Below are positions 23,990 through 36,293 of a DNA stretch of 64,000 nucleotides, piece after piece. This DNA is from Pseudocercospora fijiensis CIRAD86 (lineage: Eukaryota; Ascomycota; Dothideomycetes; Mycosphaerellales; Mycosphaerellaceae). Made by a program: the position numbers and the translations under genes. The DNA is taken from positions 5,803,414-5,867,413 of the forward strand of contig NW_006921535.1 of the NCBI RefSeq assembly GCF_000340215.1, read 5' to 3'. Under the pieces are notes generated by a model. The model saw only the letters and a list, made by a program, of their open reading frames with translations. It did no database searches and was not told the origin of the DNA. Position 1 is the stretch's first letter. The number at the start of each line of letters is the position of its first letter.

Positions 23990-26900
23990 TTTAATAGTCG
24001 GAGGCGAACAGATTTTGTAACTAGTATAAGCGGCACTATAGGTTTTAGAGCTTTCGAAGGTTCCCTACCTAGCTGCTATCTATTAAGAGGATGCTTAAGG
24101 AAGATTCGGATACTAGCCGTACGGTCGGAGTTTATAGTATATATAAGAAAAAGGCAGACAAAGTAAGACCTATAGAAGCTAGCACTGCGATAACCGGGAG
24201 TGTAACGACCGGTAGTGACCCTTACTAGAAAAAGAAACGGCTTGCTCGAGAAGCGTTGCTTCCGCCTAGAACCGGACTATATAACTAGAAGTACCTAATT
24301 AAGAAGTTCTTAGATATACTACGTAGCTCGCGCCTAACTAAGGAAAGGAAAGCAAAGCTTCTTATTAGAATAGAACTTCTTCCTAAGGAGCTAGATCTAT
24401 TCTATAAAATGCTTTATAATAGGGAAAAAGCCCTTACCTAGAGCTTTACCGAAATTGGAAGAGTCGACGCGGATATAGCACCTCCCTAACAGATCCGAAC
24501 AATTCCTTATAAGCCCTAGAGAAAACCAACCTTCCGCCTTTAGCCTAGCCTAGTAAACATTATAGAAGAAATAATCCGAGAACGAATTACGAATAGGGTG
24601 CTTAAAGTTAGCGAAGGAGTATACCGGAACCTATAGTTCTTAGTCTAGAAGAAAGGAACTAAGAAATATCGCCTAATTAACGCTACTATAGAGCTAAACC
24701 GCTATATAATGCAGGACGGAAACCTTCCTCCTAATACTAATAGCTTTACCGAGGATTTTGCTAACTATACTGTCTCGTCCCTAATCGATTTCTTTTCCAA
24801 ATACGACTAAGTCCCGCTTTACGAGGCCGATCGAGATATAACTGCCTTTAACACCCCGCTTAGCCTTATACGAATGACTACCCTTCCGTAAGGAGCGACA
24901 AACTCCGTTGCCTAGTTTGTCCGAGTAGTAACAAGAATCCTTTTTAACTACATTTCCTACCGTACGAGGCCGTTTGTCGACGACATTAGTATTAAGGGCC
25001 CGAAGACCCGATACAATAATAAAGAGGTCGAACCTAGCCTAAGAAGATTCGTTACTAAGCATATTTAATAGATAGATAGTGTTCTTGCAGACATTAAGCG
25101 TGCTAGGTATACTGTTTTAGGTCTAAAATCTTAGTTCCTCTATAAAAAGCTAAAATGTATCGGCTACGTTATTAATATTTCCGGAAGACACCCTAATATA
25201 GAGAAAGTTGCAAAGATTGTCGCATAGCTAATACCTAAGAACCAGTCTAGCGTACGGGCCTTCCTTAGGGTTTGTATCTACTACCGTATCTAGATCGAAG
25301 GCTTCGTAACAATAGTAAGACTACTCTTCTACCTCCTAAAGGCCGATATCGAATTCTTATAGGGACCGAATTAGCAAGTCGCTATAGATACCTTAAAGGC
25401 TGCGCTAACTACTACCCCTACTCTTGTCTCGATCGATTACACTAAGGGTACTAGGTTGATTATCCTTCTATTAGACGCGAGTAGATCTAGATATAGTAGT
25501 AGCCTAAACTAGTGCGAAAGGGATAATACAAAGAAGCGTTACCCTATTCGGTACGAAAGCGGCCTTTAGACTGAAAGTGAAGCCCGATATAATGCTAGTA
25601 AACGAGAGTGCCTTGCCGTACTTAAACTACTAAAGAAGTTTAAGAAGTATCTCGTTAGGTAGTACTTTCGGATCGAAATCGATGCTACTACCCTTGTCTA
25701 CTAGCTTAACAAATCCGCCTCGGACCTCCCTAACTCTATAATAGCTCGCTAGGTAGCCTAGATCCGACTATTCGACTTCGAAGTTAAGTATATCCCCGGG
25801 CGAAAACACTCTACGGCTAATAGTCTATCCCGTCGTAACCCTACTAAAGAGGACATCGTCGAACGAGATAACTAGGTCGACGACGATAATATAATCGACA
25901 ACGACTTCTTTTGTAGCATAGTATAGTCTAAGCCTATCGATCCCTTAGCTAAGTCTAGTTTCCTTAACGAGGACGAATACTAGTCTCGAGAATCGCTTCT
26001 TATCGGATACTTTAAATCGACCCTTCGCTTTCCGTAAGGCATCTCTCGAAGCGAAGCCCGAAGGGTTCGACGTGCTACCTAGAAGTACATTATTAAGGAT
26101 CGGCTCCTTTTCTACTAGCGCTATCCGAATTGTCCCCTTTAACGAGTAATTAATAGCGAAAAGGCTAGGGAGGAAATTATCTAATCGCTTTACGAGGATT
26201 ATAGCTATAAAGGCCGGGAGGCAGTATACTATCTAGCCTCGAAAAGATACTTCTAGCATGGAATGTAGTCCTAAATCGCTATATAGGTTCGGTCCTATCG
26301 TATATACCGGATGCGAGAAGGATATAAGATTGCTAGGACGCTTTACCCTACCTATATTCGAGTTGTTAGCCGTCGCTAGGTTGCCGATGTGCTTTATATC
26401 GACAACAAGGGGTCTATTGCCTTAGCGCGTAAGGTTGTTAGCGGCTAGGTAGAGGGGAGGATATTCAATTGCTCGGGCAAGTCGGTTAGTATATAGCAAA
26501 TAGCTAAGTTCCTATACGAAGAGGTCTATTACCGACATAGCTGTCCGGACGAATTCGTTATAGACAACGGATCTAAGAATCGGAAGGACACTAAGGAATT
26601 GCTTAAGCGAATAGCTACGTACCGGGTACGGATTTCCCTATACTACCTAAAGGCAAATAGTCAAATCGAAGTTAGAAACCGACCTATCCTAGCTGCCCTT
26701 TCTAAACTAACGAACGGCACTATAAAGAATTAGAGAAAACACGTCCTACCCGTCTTATAGGCCGACCGAACGATATACCGACGAACGACTAGAAAAACGC
26801 CTACGGAAGTTATATATAGCGGGGCCGACGTTATCCTTCCTATCGAAAATGCCTACCGAACCTTCTAAAAAGTCGACTAGGATGCTATACGCGATACTAC

Positions 26901-28170
26901 CTCGCTACTTGTATACCGTGCTTAATAACTAGCATATATGCCTAACGATAACGAAGAGGCGGCCCTTCGGCTAAAGAGGACTCGCGAGGAGAATGCTCGC
27001 TAGTACGACGAAAAGGGAGTAGTATCTAACGCTCCCCTTAAGATTAGGTCCCTTATACTTATTACTAGGAGCGAAATCGAGCACTCGAGGTCTAGTAAGC
27101 TTGCCTTTCGCTAGAAGGGCCCTTTTCGTATTGCGGGGATTACTACCTCTAGGACCTCGTACTATCTTACGGAACTCGATAGGGCTAATCTAGCTATTAC
27201 CTTTCTACGCGATCGACTAAAGGAAGTACCTCTATTCCGACCTAACCGGACCTCGGGTAAAAACGCTACTACGACGAATAACGAACCTGTTAATAAAGAA
27301 GTCGAGGCAGATAGAGATAGCTAGTCTAAGTCCTCTGAGTCTAGGGACGATAGCTAGTCTAATACTAAGTCCGGTAAAGAAAGGGATATAGACGTCTATA
27401 CGATTATATCCCTTCCTAGGGAGGAGCAAAGGCGAGCTTTTTAAGCCTATACTATAGCTATATACCGAGTCGACCCTAAAGTTAATCCTATCTCTTAGAT
27501 TAACAACCTAATACGGGACCTTCTTAGCGTACCCCTTGTAGAAGATTACTCGAATAACTATCTCTTCTTTAATAGCTCGACCGAACCTAATAGTTTTCTA
27601 GCTTTTAACTACCTAGCCCTATTTACCTAGAGAGGGGTAACCTAGCCTTTAGCTTAATACTATAGATTCGGCTAGATAGCAATTCTATATAGAAGGCAGG
27701 ATCTATACAAACAAGCCTACTACGTTAGCGCTCTTCCGAGGCTTACCTAGGACCCTAGCTTTCGACTAGCACTATAGCGAGACCCTAGCTAGTAGACGAC
27801 CTAAAGAGTCTAGGTCTACGACGAGATAAACATATTGAAGTTCGAACACAACCTATATCTCCTTAAGGCCCTAGTAGAGACTAGCCTTGCTGCCCTAGTA
27901 TATGCTAACCTATATAGGCGGCGAGGTATTAGATTTCTCGCCTAGGAGGCTATAGACAATATTGCGAACTAGGGAGACAACGAATATAGGCTGTCCTTAA
28001 TAAGAATACGAGACAGGCTTCGGCTTACCTAGATCGAACAAGAGGAGCTCCGCGGCACCGCCAACTCTAAGGGCCTAGGCTCAAACCCCGGAGCTTTTAA
28101 CGAGCCCTTAGAAGCGGAGTAGGCTATAGAATGCAACGAAAATAGACTACTACTACCTTAGTAGGCCCGA
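23990..28170 (+). pseudogene. pol of the level-4 element: RT, RNase H, integrase
   Basis: The plus frame has fungal Gypsy RT signatures (KKYRLINATIELNRYI, SLIDFFSKYDQVPL, MTTLPQGATNSVAQF) and an intact catalytic box FVDDISIKG near 24,973-25,000. RNase H lies about 25.4-25.8 kb (PGRKHSTANSLSR at its end). Integrase is about 26.0-26.9 kb, with a likely DDE triad (VIDNGS, then SQIE). The frame runs on another about 1.2 kb past integrase with no chromodomain recognised. Stops are TAG/TAA of RIP type. Confidence 0.8.
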
Positions 28171-28686
28171 TAAACCTACAACTACTCGCGTATAGCCTCC
28201 CCTTTTGCTCCTATTTATTCGCTTTATACCGAATTTTTCACTCGCTAGTACCCTTATTCGCGTATTTAAACGGATTATCGACGCATACTAGGATCGATTG
28301 TCCCTTTATATATTAGTAGCCGGATAGAGTACTACTACTAGAGCCCTATCGTTGCTTCTTTTCCTTTATACTACTACCGACGAGGGTAGGGGCTTTAGTA
28401 AGGAGCCCCTATCCTTAATAATATCCCTAGACCTGCTCCCCGGGGTAGTCTAAGTACCTGCCTACCCGTAGAGTGAGTGAATAATTTTAACTCGGCAAAA
28501 AGGGACCTACTAGAAACTCTACGTCGCGCCTAGCTTACTAAAACCGAAGCCTACCCTACGGAGTGAGCCTAGGAAAACCTTACCTAACCTTAAAAATTTC
28601 CTTTGTTTAAAACCCTTTCCTTTGTATTATTTCTATAGCCTACGCCGGCCGATATAACGAGATTTCTAAGAATCCCGGGAGCTCCC

Positions 28687-28716
28687 GCCTATAGTAGCTA
28701 GCTAGCTAGGATACAT
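28687..28716 (+). repeat. CTAG-repeat boundary motif, copy 3 (pol/ORF3 junction)
   Basis: CCTATAG then TAGCTAGCTAGCTAGG (28,695-28,710) then ATACAT. Confidence 0.75.
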
Positions 28717-28979
28717 TGCGACTACTACTACTACCCCTATACTGCCCGGAGGAGCCCTTGTTACTATGCCTTAATGCGGTAGGGGTTGAAGCGGAGGGGT
28801 TAGTGCGCTATATAATGCTTAACTCCCTAGATCTAAGTGCTCTAGTCCTACGCCCTCGAATCTCGCTACTACGCGAATTACCTAGGCCTTTAGAAATGTC
28901 GCCGCTGCCCGCTGCTAACCCTTTACTTCCTTTAGGACATATGCCTTACTTTCGGATTTATATACAAACGCGCGTACAC

Positions 28980-31900
28980 GCGTAAGGTAGGTGCCTCCTG
29001 TCCCTTCCCGCGTACCCGCGCCCTTACTACGACAAAAAGGCGATCTTTCTCGCGCCTAAACTTCTTTATAAATAAACACACCTACGCCGCCCTTCCCTCG
29101 ACAAAGCGATAGGCGCTTATAGTAAACACTACCCTCCTTAATTAACTATTAAAGACCGACAAACCCCTACCTCCTCTACGCGACCCGATACGTAAAACCC
29201 CCTCTACCGCCTCGCAAGCGCGCAATAGCAGAAGCCTCTAGTCGAGACCTTATTACGAGCGTAGCCTATAGCGGCATTTCCTACCTTCCTTCCGACTAGC
29301 GACTAAGCAATTACAACACCCTACTCGAATAGGTGTAATATCTTTAATCCGCTAACCTGTCCCGCTAAACCAAAGTAGATATAATCTACGACAACCTAGG
29401 AAGCGTTAACAACTTTATTAAAGGCACCGAGCTAACCTATTATCGGCTTAAGGAGGCGCTCTTTAAAGGACTACCGAAAGAAATAGGAGATGTTCTTCGT
29501 ACCCGAGGATCCACTATAGTATAGGCCCTCGAGTAGTATATAGGTAACGAATTTGCTGCCCTATAAGCCGCCGCTACTCGTAGGAAGGCTACGGAAGATC
29601 GCCGCAAGAACGACATTGCTAATAGTCCTGCATTCTTTAGGAACTACCTAGACCTCTACAATATCCGAGGTAACACCGCGAAGGAAATAGCTCGAGTCTT
29701 TAGGCTATAGAAGGATAGAAAGCTTAATAACTACGCAAACTTTAAGGACGCTAGCTAGGTTTCCGAAATTCAGCTTGTTCTTCGCATCCTAAGTAATTAC
29801 CTATACCGCCGAACGCTTAGGGCGAGACAGGGACGGGCAGATATTAATACCGTTACTATTACTGCTAAGGACTGCGTAGTAGATAAGGAGGACGACACTC
29901 GTAAGGAGGGTAAGAATAAATTCTTCTCTTAAAGATCGGAGGCTAGCAAGGCGAAGCTTAAGGCTATTAGTATTCGAATTAGCTAACACGAAGGCCCTCC
30001 TATTATTACTATTACTCCCGACGGGCGCCCTTTTTCGAGACCGCTAGGTAGCTATATTAAAGGTACTGCTTCTAGGACCCTAGGGCTTAATATCCCTCGA
30101 TCCCGTATAGGCATATATAAGCGAATTAGTACACCTGTTAGATTACTAGTTGTATATAACCCGGCTAGCGACCCTCTAGCTAGATAGGACAACTAGTAGC
30201 TATTATCCGCTCGCCCTACTTAGCCTATCGGCTCTCGCTAAAATACGCCTCTATAACGTAATACGACTCGCCCTAATCTCTTAGTCGAAAACTCTTCTTC
30301 GCTACCCGATCGGACTAGTAGTAGGAGTAGTAATAATAGCCTTGCTCTAGGGGCTCCGCCTGCTCGTCGAATTCGAACTACTACGCCTATCCCCCCTCTA
30401 GGAAGGACCCGCAGATCGAACAGACTTAATAAGCCGAGTAGAGATCTTACCGCACCCCTCGAGGAGAACCTAACCGACGACCTTAATACCTTAGGACCTA
30501 AGCGGGGAGGCACTATATACTATAAGGAACTAACCCCCGATAAGGACACTTAAATTAGAAACAGCCTAGCCTACTATAGCTGCAATAGATTCTCGGAAGC
30601 CGACCGTAGTGCTTTAATGCAGTACGATAGTAAATCTAATAACGCTACGTAGGAAAGAGCAATTGCCCTTATTATAACTGCCCCTTACCCGCCTTGCTAT
30701 ACTTATACCCGCTACCTGTTTAGGATAGTAGTTAGGTTTCGAGGAAAGGTCGGTCGAGAGCAGATAATAGAAACCTTAAGTGGCCCTAGATATAAGTACC
30801 GGAACGACCTGCTCCGCCTTCGAACTAAGAGACCTAACCTGTTTCGGAAGACTCGCCGTCCTCCTGTCCCTAGCGACTACCTTAGACTATATCGCTTTTT
30901 CCCTAAGGCCTATAGTTACGAGAGCAAGATATACAACCCTTTAACTATTAAACGCGTTACCCTAGCGATTGCTACTAAGATTCGTAAGGCCTTCTCCCGT
31001 ATAGGAGTAATAACAAAGGCTAGCTAGGATGCCTAGGCAAGAGATAGTACTATTACCTTAGATAGCATTACGAGCGACAAAGGCTCTACTAAACTATATA
31101 GAGCGGCCGTCTTTAGTTAGTGTAATAATAAGAAAGTCGAAGTCGCCGCGGCCCCTCTACCCTTCGGAAAGATGTCCCTCTCTAACTAGTTTAAGCGAGA
31201 GGCTGCAATATACCTTTAGTATTAGCGTTTAGTTAACGGAGTCTCGAACAAGGGTTAGCTTCGAACCGCCTTCTATTCTAGGTTCTAGCAGATCTGCCGA
31301 GGAGACCCTATCTACTAGCTCCTCTACGGCCTTACCCGCCCTAATTACGCTCTTAACCTAATCTCCTACCCGTACTACGCTAAGATAACTCAACCTAGTA
31401 ACGGCGGTTCGACCGAGTTTGCCTATATTAACTAGTACCCTCTCGATCTCTAAGAAGGCATTGCTATAAACTAAGTTCAAGGCTCCGTATCCTTCCTCCC
31501 TAAAGCGGTAGAGACTGCTACGAAGGTCTTCGCTAGGATCTACTAACTAGAAGTCTTTAACAAATAGTATAAGGAACTTAAGACCCTTCGCTAGGAAAAG
31601 GGCCCTACGTACGCCCCTCGGGGTTACATTCTCTCTATTAACTACAATATACATTGCCTAAATACGAAAATAGAGAATACCCTTAATAACTTTATTAAGA
31701 ACGAGCTAAAAGGCAAGTGTCGAAATGTAAGCTAGGAGCAGCACCCGGTCGGTGCCCTTAGAGTACGCCTAACCCTTCCCTACCTTCTATACGGCGCTTA
31801 GGTATTACCGAAGAACACTAAGAGGATGACTATACTCCCCTAGTTCTGCCGATACGACTTAGTAACTAGAAAGCTCGATTGCGAAGCTAGAGGTACGTTT

Positions 31901-32755
31901 TAGGAACTCGCCGCTACCTATCGAGACCTTCTTCCTAGCCCTACCTCGCCCTCTAGTCTTGCAAATAAGTACGGTGCCCCTCCGTACGCGTTCCCGGCTA
32001 TAGTGCGCCTACGTAATAACAACCTAATCTCGGAAGCCCTCGTCGGTCGGTTAAAGTAGGACGATACTATAGTATAGTAATATATTCGAAGACTCTTTCG
32101 CAACCTTAACTAAGAAGGCTCCTTATATATACTCGAGAACTATTTGAAGCAGTATCGTAAGGATATAGCGTCGGCATACTCTAAGATGTTAAGTAAGGTT
32201 ATTCGCCTCGAATAGGAACGTTTCGGGGAGAAATCATTCTTTAAGGCCCTTGTACAGTCTTTAAAAGACTAGAGTTGTATCCTAAACAATAGCGGAGATC
32301 GGTACATACGCCTAAACTAGAATAATTTCTACCGATATTAGCCTGCGCCTAACGCTAGGGAGGAGTTTGACTAGGGAGGCTAGGGATTTATATACTAACA
32401 GGAACCTAGTAAGGCAGACCTTCCTACTAACTAGCGGCAGTCTAGCGCCCCTTTAGCGAAACCTGCTACCTACGCTTCGAAGGTCTCTACTCCTAGTAGA
32501 GTACTCCCGAACGTTAACTCCTAGTAGCTTAGTACCCCTAAGAAACAGCCTCCTTAGCTATCTTCTTCAAAGTAGCCTACGAACCCTATAGCTAATCCGA
32601 ATAAGCGACAGACCCGCTAGGACATACGGGCTAAGGCGACGCGGACCTAGGCTCTTATCGACTAATTTAACTAGTAGGGGCGAGGAGGCAATTATAGCGG
32701 CTAGGGCCGTAGAGGTAACTATAGTAGACTAGCGACTCGTAGTAGAAAGAAATAA
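28980..32755 (+). pseudogene. Third ORF of the level-4 element (about 1,260 codons, unknown)
   Basis: I do not recognise this protein. One plus-strand frame can be followed from about 28,980 to a TAA at 32,753-32,755 with only TAG/TAA interruptions. The N-terminal third is helical and charged (LKEALFKGLPKEIGDVLRT). Next is a Ser/Arg/Pro-rich stretch near 30.1-30.5 kb, then a globular-looking region (TIKRVTLAIATKIRKAFSRI, LSNQFKREAAIYLQYQRL). The C-terminal Gln/Ser/Pro-rich tail ends in RGG-like repeats (GRGGNYSG, GRRGNYSR). The tail suggests RNA binding; that is inference. It lies in sense between pol and the 3' LTR, in the place of an env gene, but I see no clear signal peptide or membrane segment. 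Confidence 0.65.
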
Positions 32756-32763
32756 GTAATAGG

Positions 32764-32791
32764 GTATAGCAGCTAGCTAGCTAGGATACCG
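32764..32791 (+). repeat. CTAG-repeat boundary motif, copy 4 (after ORF3)
   Basis: GGTATAG then CAGCTAGCTAGCTAGG (32,770-32,785) then ATACCG. It lies 10-15 bp after the ORF3 stop and about 110 bp before the 3' LTR. Confidence 0.75.
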
Positions 32792-32895
32792 TTATAGGAT
32801 AGTCGGTTTGGTTTCTTTACGTGTTTAAGGTCTTTTAGTCCGGGAGGTAAGGAAGCGTTAGTCTAAGGGCAGACTTCTTAGTCCGGGAGGGAAAA

Positions 32896-33212
32896 TGTAG
32901 TAGGGAAACCCGGCTTGGCATAGGTATGCCTACTTATACCCTCTTCCCCTGTTTTTATATATTAGAGAACACACACAATACAAGGAGACACAGCTACGAC
33001 AATATATAGCAAGAGAGACATAGGAAATGTACCTAATCTAGCTGCAATATAGCCCTCCCTACGTCTATTCTCTTCTTTTTAATATTTACAACGCTTTCCC
33101 TTCGAAGTATATAATGCTTCGCCGACCCCTCGCAGTTTACTAAGTACTAGGCCTATAGTATACAGTTCCCTATATATGTACCTCTACCTACGACCTACTC
33201 GTCCCGACTACA
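32896..33212 (+). repeat. LTR of level-4 Gypsy element (3' LTR)
   Basis: 317 bp, starts TGTAGTAGGG and ends GACTACA, so it keeps the canonical TG..CA ends. It is preceded by a polypurine tract. Confidence 0.9.
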
Positions 33213-33216
33213 CTAG

Positions 33217-36117
33217 CTATACGATTGTTAGTTAAGCAGCTTTATCGCTTTTACTACCGAAACCTTCTAGCGCTTACTAAGCTTCTCTTGCTAACGCTTA
33301 ATGCTATACCTCTTACGAAGGTAGCGGCGATCTTAACTAGAAATCTGCGCCTAGTACTAGGTTTGTATAATTCCGCGGAAACAAAGGGAAATATTAAGGC
33401 GAACCTCCTCTAATCCTATAATATATATATAGTTCTTAGCTGCCGAGATAAAGGCGTATACCGATCGGTAGGTTATTTTGTTACCTACTAAGGCATAATC
33501 GCCGTCGCTGTGTTCCGTTATACTTAGCGTTAGGTCGAAGAATCCTAGATAGGCTAGATCGAACCTAGGACGGTACCGATAGTCGGCCGGTTCTTCGGAG
33601 TCTAATTTAGACGAGGAACGATCTCTATAATAGCGATAATAGCGAGCCCGGCGATGCGCGCCGTATTTTCCGCTATAGTAGCTATTATCGTCGCTCGACG
33701 AGCTATTAGATAGCAAAGGGGAACCGCGAGCGCGATACTTTCTCTTCCGGTTCTTACGCTAATAACCGGGATTTAGCTCGCTATACTCCGTATAGCTATC
33801 GTATCGGTTAGCGTCGTACGAGCTACTATTTTACGTATAAGGGCCTAGGATATAAGCTTGCTAGTAAGCTTGTTAGTAATAGCGAGAATTATCTAGACGA
33901 AATTAGCGCAACTAGCCTATATTCCCTCTAGTATAGGTAGTATAGCCCCGGGGCGGCGCTTATTAATAGTAGCGAGGGTTATCGGGAGCGAATTATCGTA
34001 TCTAGCTAGGAGTAGCCTAGCCCTAGGCGTACGTTTGTTAGTAATATAGCAGATTAGGAGCGAATTAGCCTGTCTAGGTAGCGTTTCTATTACGTTTAGG
34101 CTCCCGAGCAGCCTAGCCCTAGGCATACGGTTGCTAGTAATAGCGTAGATTAGGAGTAAATTAGCCCGCCTAGCTAGCATTTCCGTTGCGTTTAGGCTTA
34201 CGAGCGGCCTAGCCCTAGGCGTACGTTTGCTAGTAATTATATAGATTATTAGGAGCAAATTTGCCTATCTAGCTAGTATTCCTATCGCGTCCTAGTTACT
34301 AGTAGTAGCGAGGATCTCCGCTAGCATTCCCTCCGCTATAGGCAGCGTAATTATAGCCTTAATTACCGTCTAGACCTAACCGCGGGCCGTAGCTAGCTAG
34401 TTAGCCGTTAGGCGAGTCGTTTAGATCTTATAGCGAGTCGCGGCGGCTGCTCTCGGAAACTAAACCCGCTCTCTTAAGTCGCGACCTCTAACGCCGGCTA
34501 AGATAGTCCTCGACTTGCTCTCGGAACTCGTAGCTATAGTAGCCGTCGCGGTCCTTCTACCCTAGATCGTCCTAGCCGGCGTAGGAACGATCGCTACCTA
34601 CGATATACGAACGATCGTCGCGACTATTATCGTAGTCTTTAGGGCCCGCCTAGGAACCGGTCTAATCCGGTTAAGGAGAAAGGCATTATTCTATAAGAAA
34701 TTAGGCGAGGCGATTATCTAAGACAATGCCTCGACGTAGTACTAACTCCTATAAGGCATATAGGCGCTACTAGTCTAGTTATTTACGGATCTCGCTACGA
34801 TCTAGCTCTATCGTAGACCCTGCAGATAGCGGACGCTAGTACCGGCTACGAGGCTCGCTATTGCCTAGATTTCCCTTCGTTAGCCCGCGGCCTCGCGGCG
34901 CGTCCTTATAATTATAGTCTATCGGGCCTCGTCTATTATCTAGTAGAGGATACGGCGAGGATTCTAACGGCGAGGATTTATCGCTAGAGATCCTTATTAG
35001 TAACGGTCTATATAGGAACATAGAGGGCAATATACTATCTATATAATTATTAGGACGTCGCGCGCGTAGTTGTTCCGAATAGGTAGTAGCTCTAGGCGGT
35101 CGATGCCTACTCGGAGAGGGTAGTAGCAACGACGCCGCCTACTAAGTAATCGGCGAAAACTCTAGTGCCTACGAAGAAGGCGAGCGATAAGTAGCCGGAT
35201 TAGGCTACGGGCGTTGCTCTCCTACTCGTACTCGTTCGATATCCGCGGGCGAGTATACCTTAGGGAAAAACTACTTATAATAGTGCGAATCGCGAGTATT
35301 CGGAAAGGCTACTTTTAGTTCCTTAACCGATCGTATTAAGGTGCCTTTATCGACTATCTACTAGCTAGGGAAGTCGATTCCGTCGAGGGTATATAAGTAT
35401 AGCTCGTCGATCTTAGCCTAAGACGGTAGTAGATTTCCTAGTCGCGGGTAGTATTATAGGACGTAGGAGGCAAGCAGGTCTATACGGCCGTACTTTGCTC
35501 TAAGTTAGACTGCAAAATTCTCGCTATACCGGACGTAGTAGCCGATAAAGATACAAATGCGTAGGATATAAGACTTAGTATCTAGTAATCTAAGATTACG
35601 GTACTAGGGTAGTAGTTAGACCGCTAGTTTAACAGATTTGTGCTTCTGTCCGGGTTAGAAGCGAAACGAAGCGTAGGATTAACGTAAAGCGTTATATAGT
35701 AGAGTATCGTTACGGAGGCTGTCCGGATTAGTAGCAAAAGGTAGTTTGTTAACTAGTTAGGGCTAATCCTTCTGTTATTCCTCGAAAGGTGCCTTCCTAG
35801 GGATACGGGGAAACGGCTACCGGCCGCTAAAGCGCGGCTACCTACCGAATCCGCGGTTAGGCGATTCGGGTATATAGTATATTAGTGTCGGCGAGGCACT
35901 ATAGTAGGTAGCCGCCGACTAGTGCGGAATAGTATAAATCGAGTGAATATCGGTCGTAATATAGCGAGTCAAATCGTCGCGGTCGGCGCTAGATCGGGGG
36001 GATCCTTAGCTAATCGTCTCGGTTCTCGTCGTAATTAGGACTAATAGCTCGGTTCTAGTAGAGGAGTTAATTAGTATAGAAGCTAATTAGGTCGTAATCT
36101 TAGCGAAGCTACTAAGT
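33217..36117 (-). pseudogene. gag of the level-3 element
   Basis: The open piece 33,357-33,716 (minus) reads in part as LAYLGFFDLTLS, VGNKITYRSVYAF and LNISLCFRGI, the pattern of fungal Gypsy Gag (GFFDP ... VYAFV ... CLRG). Upstream is an Arg/Ser/Pro/Tyr-rich N-terminal half with a 96-bp tandem repeat. The gene continues across the nested element at 19,138 and below. Confidence 0.7.
33930..34300 (-). repeat. 96-bp tandem repeat in level-3 gag (about 3.5 copies)
   Basis: CCTAGCCCTAGGC(G/A)TACG recurs at 34,016, 34,112 and 34,208, exactly 96 bp apart, with the rest of the unit also conserved and a partial copy upstream. 96 is a multiple of three, so each unit adds 32 residues to the Gag N-terminal region without a frame change. 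Confidence 0.75.
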
Positions 36118-36288
36118 TGTTAGGATACGCTCTATAGAGCGGAGACGGATACGATTCTAGTATACAAAGATAATTAATTGTTAGTTAGTTACTAGCCTAG
36201 GAAACTATATACATTAATCGTTATAATCTGCGGCAGGATCGACAGTATCCGAAGTAGGATCGGCCGCACTAATATCTAAACCGTAACA
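36118..36288 (-). repeat. LTR of level-3 Gypsy element (5' LTR)
   Basis: 171 bp partner of 8407-8577, followed at once by the duplicated TGCTT. Confidence 0.9.
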
Positions 36289-36293
36289 TGCTT

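Larger units (their letters stand above)
19139..33212 (+). mobile_element. Level 4: very large Gypsy element with three ORF modules (14.07 kb)
   Basis: 317-bp LTRs at 19,139-19,455 and 32,896-33,212 are bordered by a 4-bp CTAG on both sides. A polypurine tract CGGGAGGGAAAA ends right at the 3' LTR (32,884-32,895). The plus-strand modules are gag-protease, pol, and a third long ORF of unknown function. No chromodomain was seen. The same CTAG-repeat motif lies before gag, between gag and pol, between pol and ORF3, and after ORF3. At 14,074 bp it is about double the usual size. It is the youngest insertion in the nest by position, yet is RIP-mutated like the rest. Confidence 0.9.
8407..36288 (-). 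mobile_element. Level 3: very large chromodomain Gypsy element (about 13.8 kb own sequence)
   Basis: 171-bp LTRs at 8407-8577 and 36,118-36,288 are flanked by an exact 5-bp duplication TGCTT (8402-8406 and 36,289-36,293). A polypurine tract (AGGGAGGAGG on the minus strand, about 8578-8588) precedes the 3' LTR. Removing the level-4 element leaves about 13.8 kb, roughly twice a usual fungal Gypsy element. Minus-strand order is gag, pol with chromodomain, then about 5 kb of further coding sequence before the 3' LTR. Confidence 0.9.

Noticed and set aside
28716..28985. 89-residue plus-strand open frame in the level-4 element
   Set aside because: Leu/Pro-rich, no family features, and in a different frame from ORF3; probably open by chance since RIP removed few codons there.
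28980..32755. ORF3 as a true envelope gene
   Set aside because: No signal peptide, hydrophobic fusion segment or C-terminal membrane anchor can be seen; only its position suggests env.
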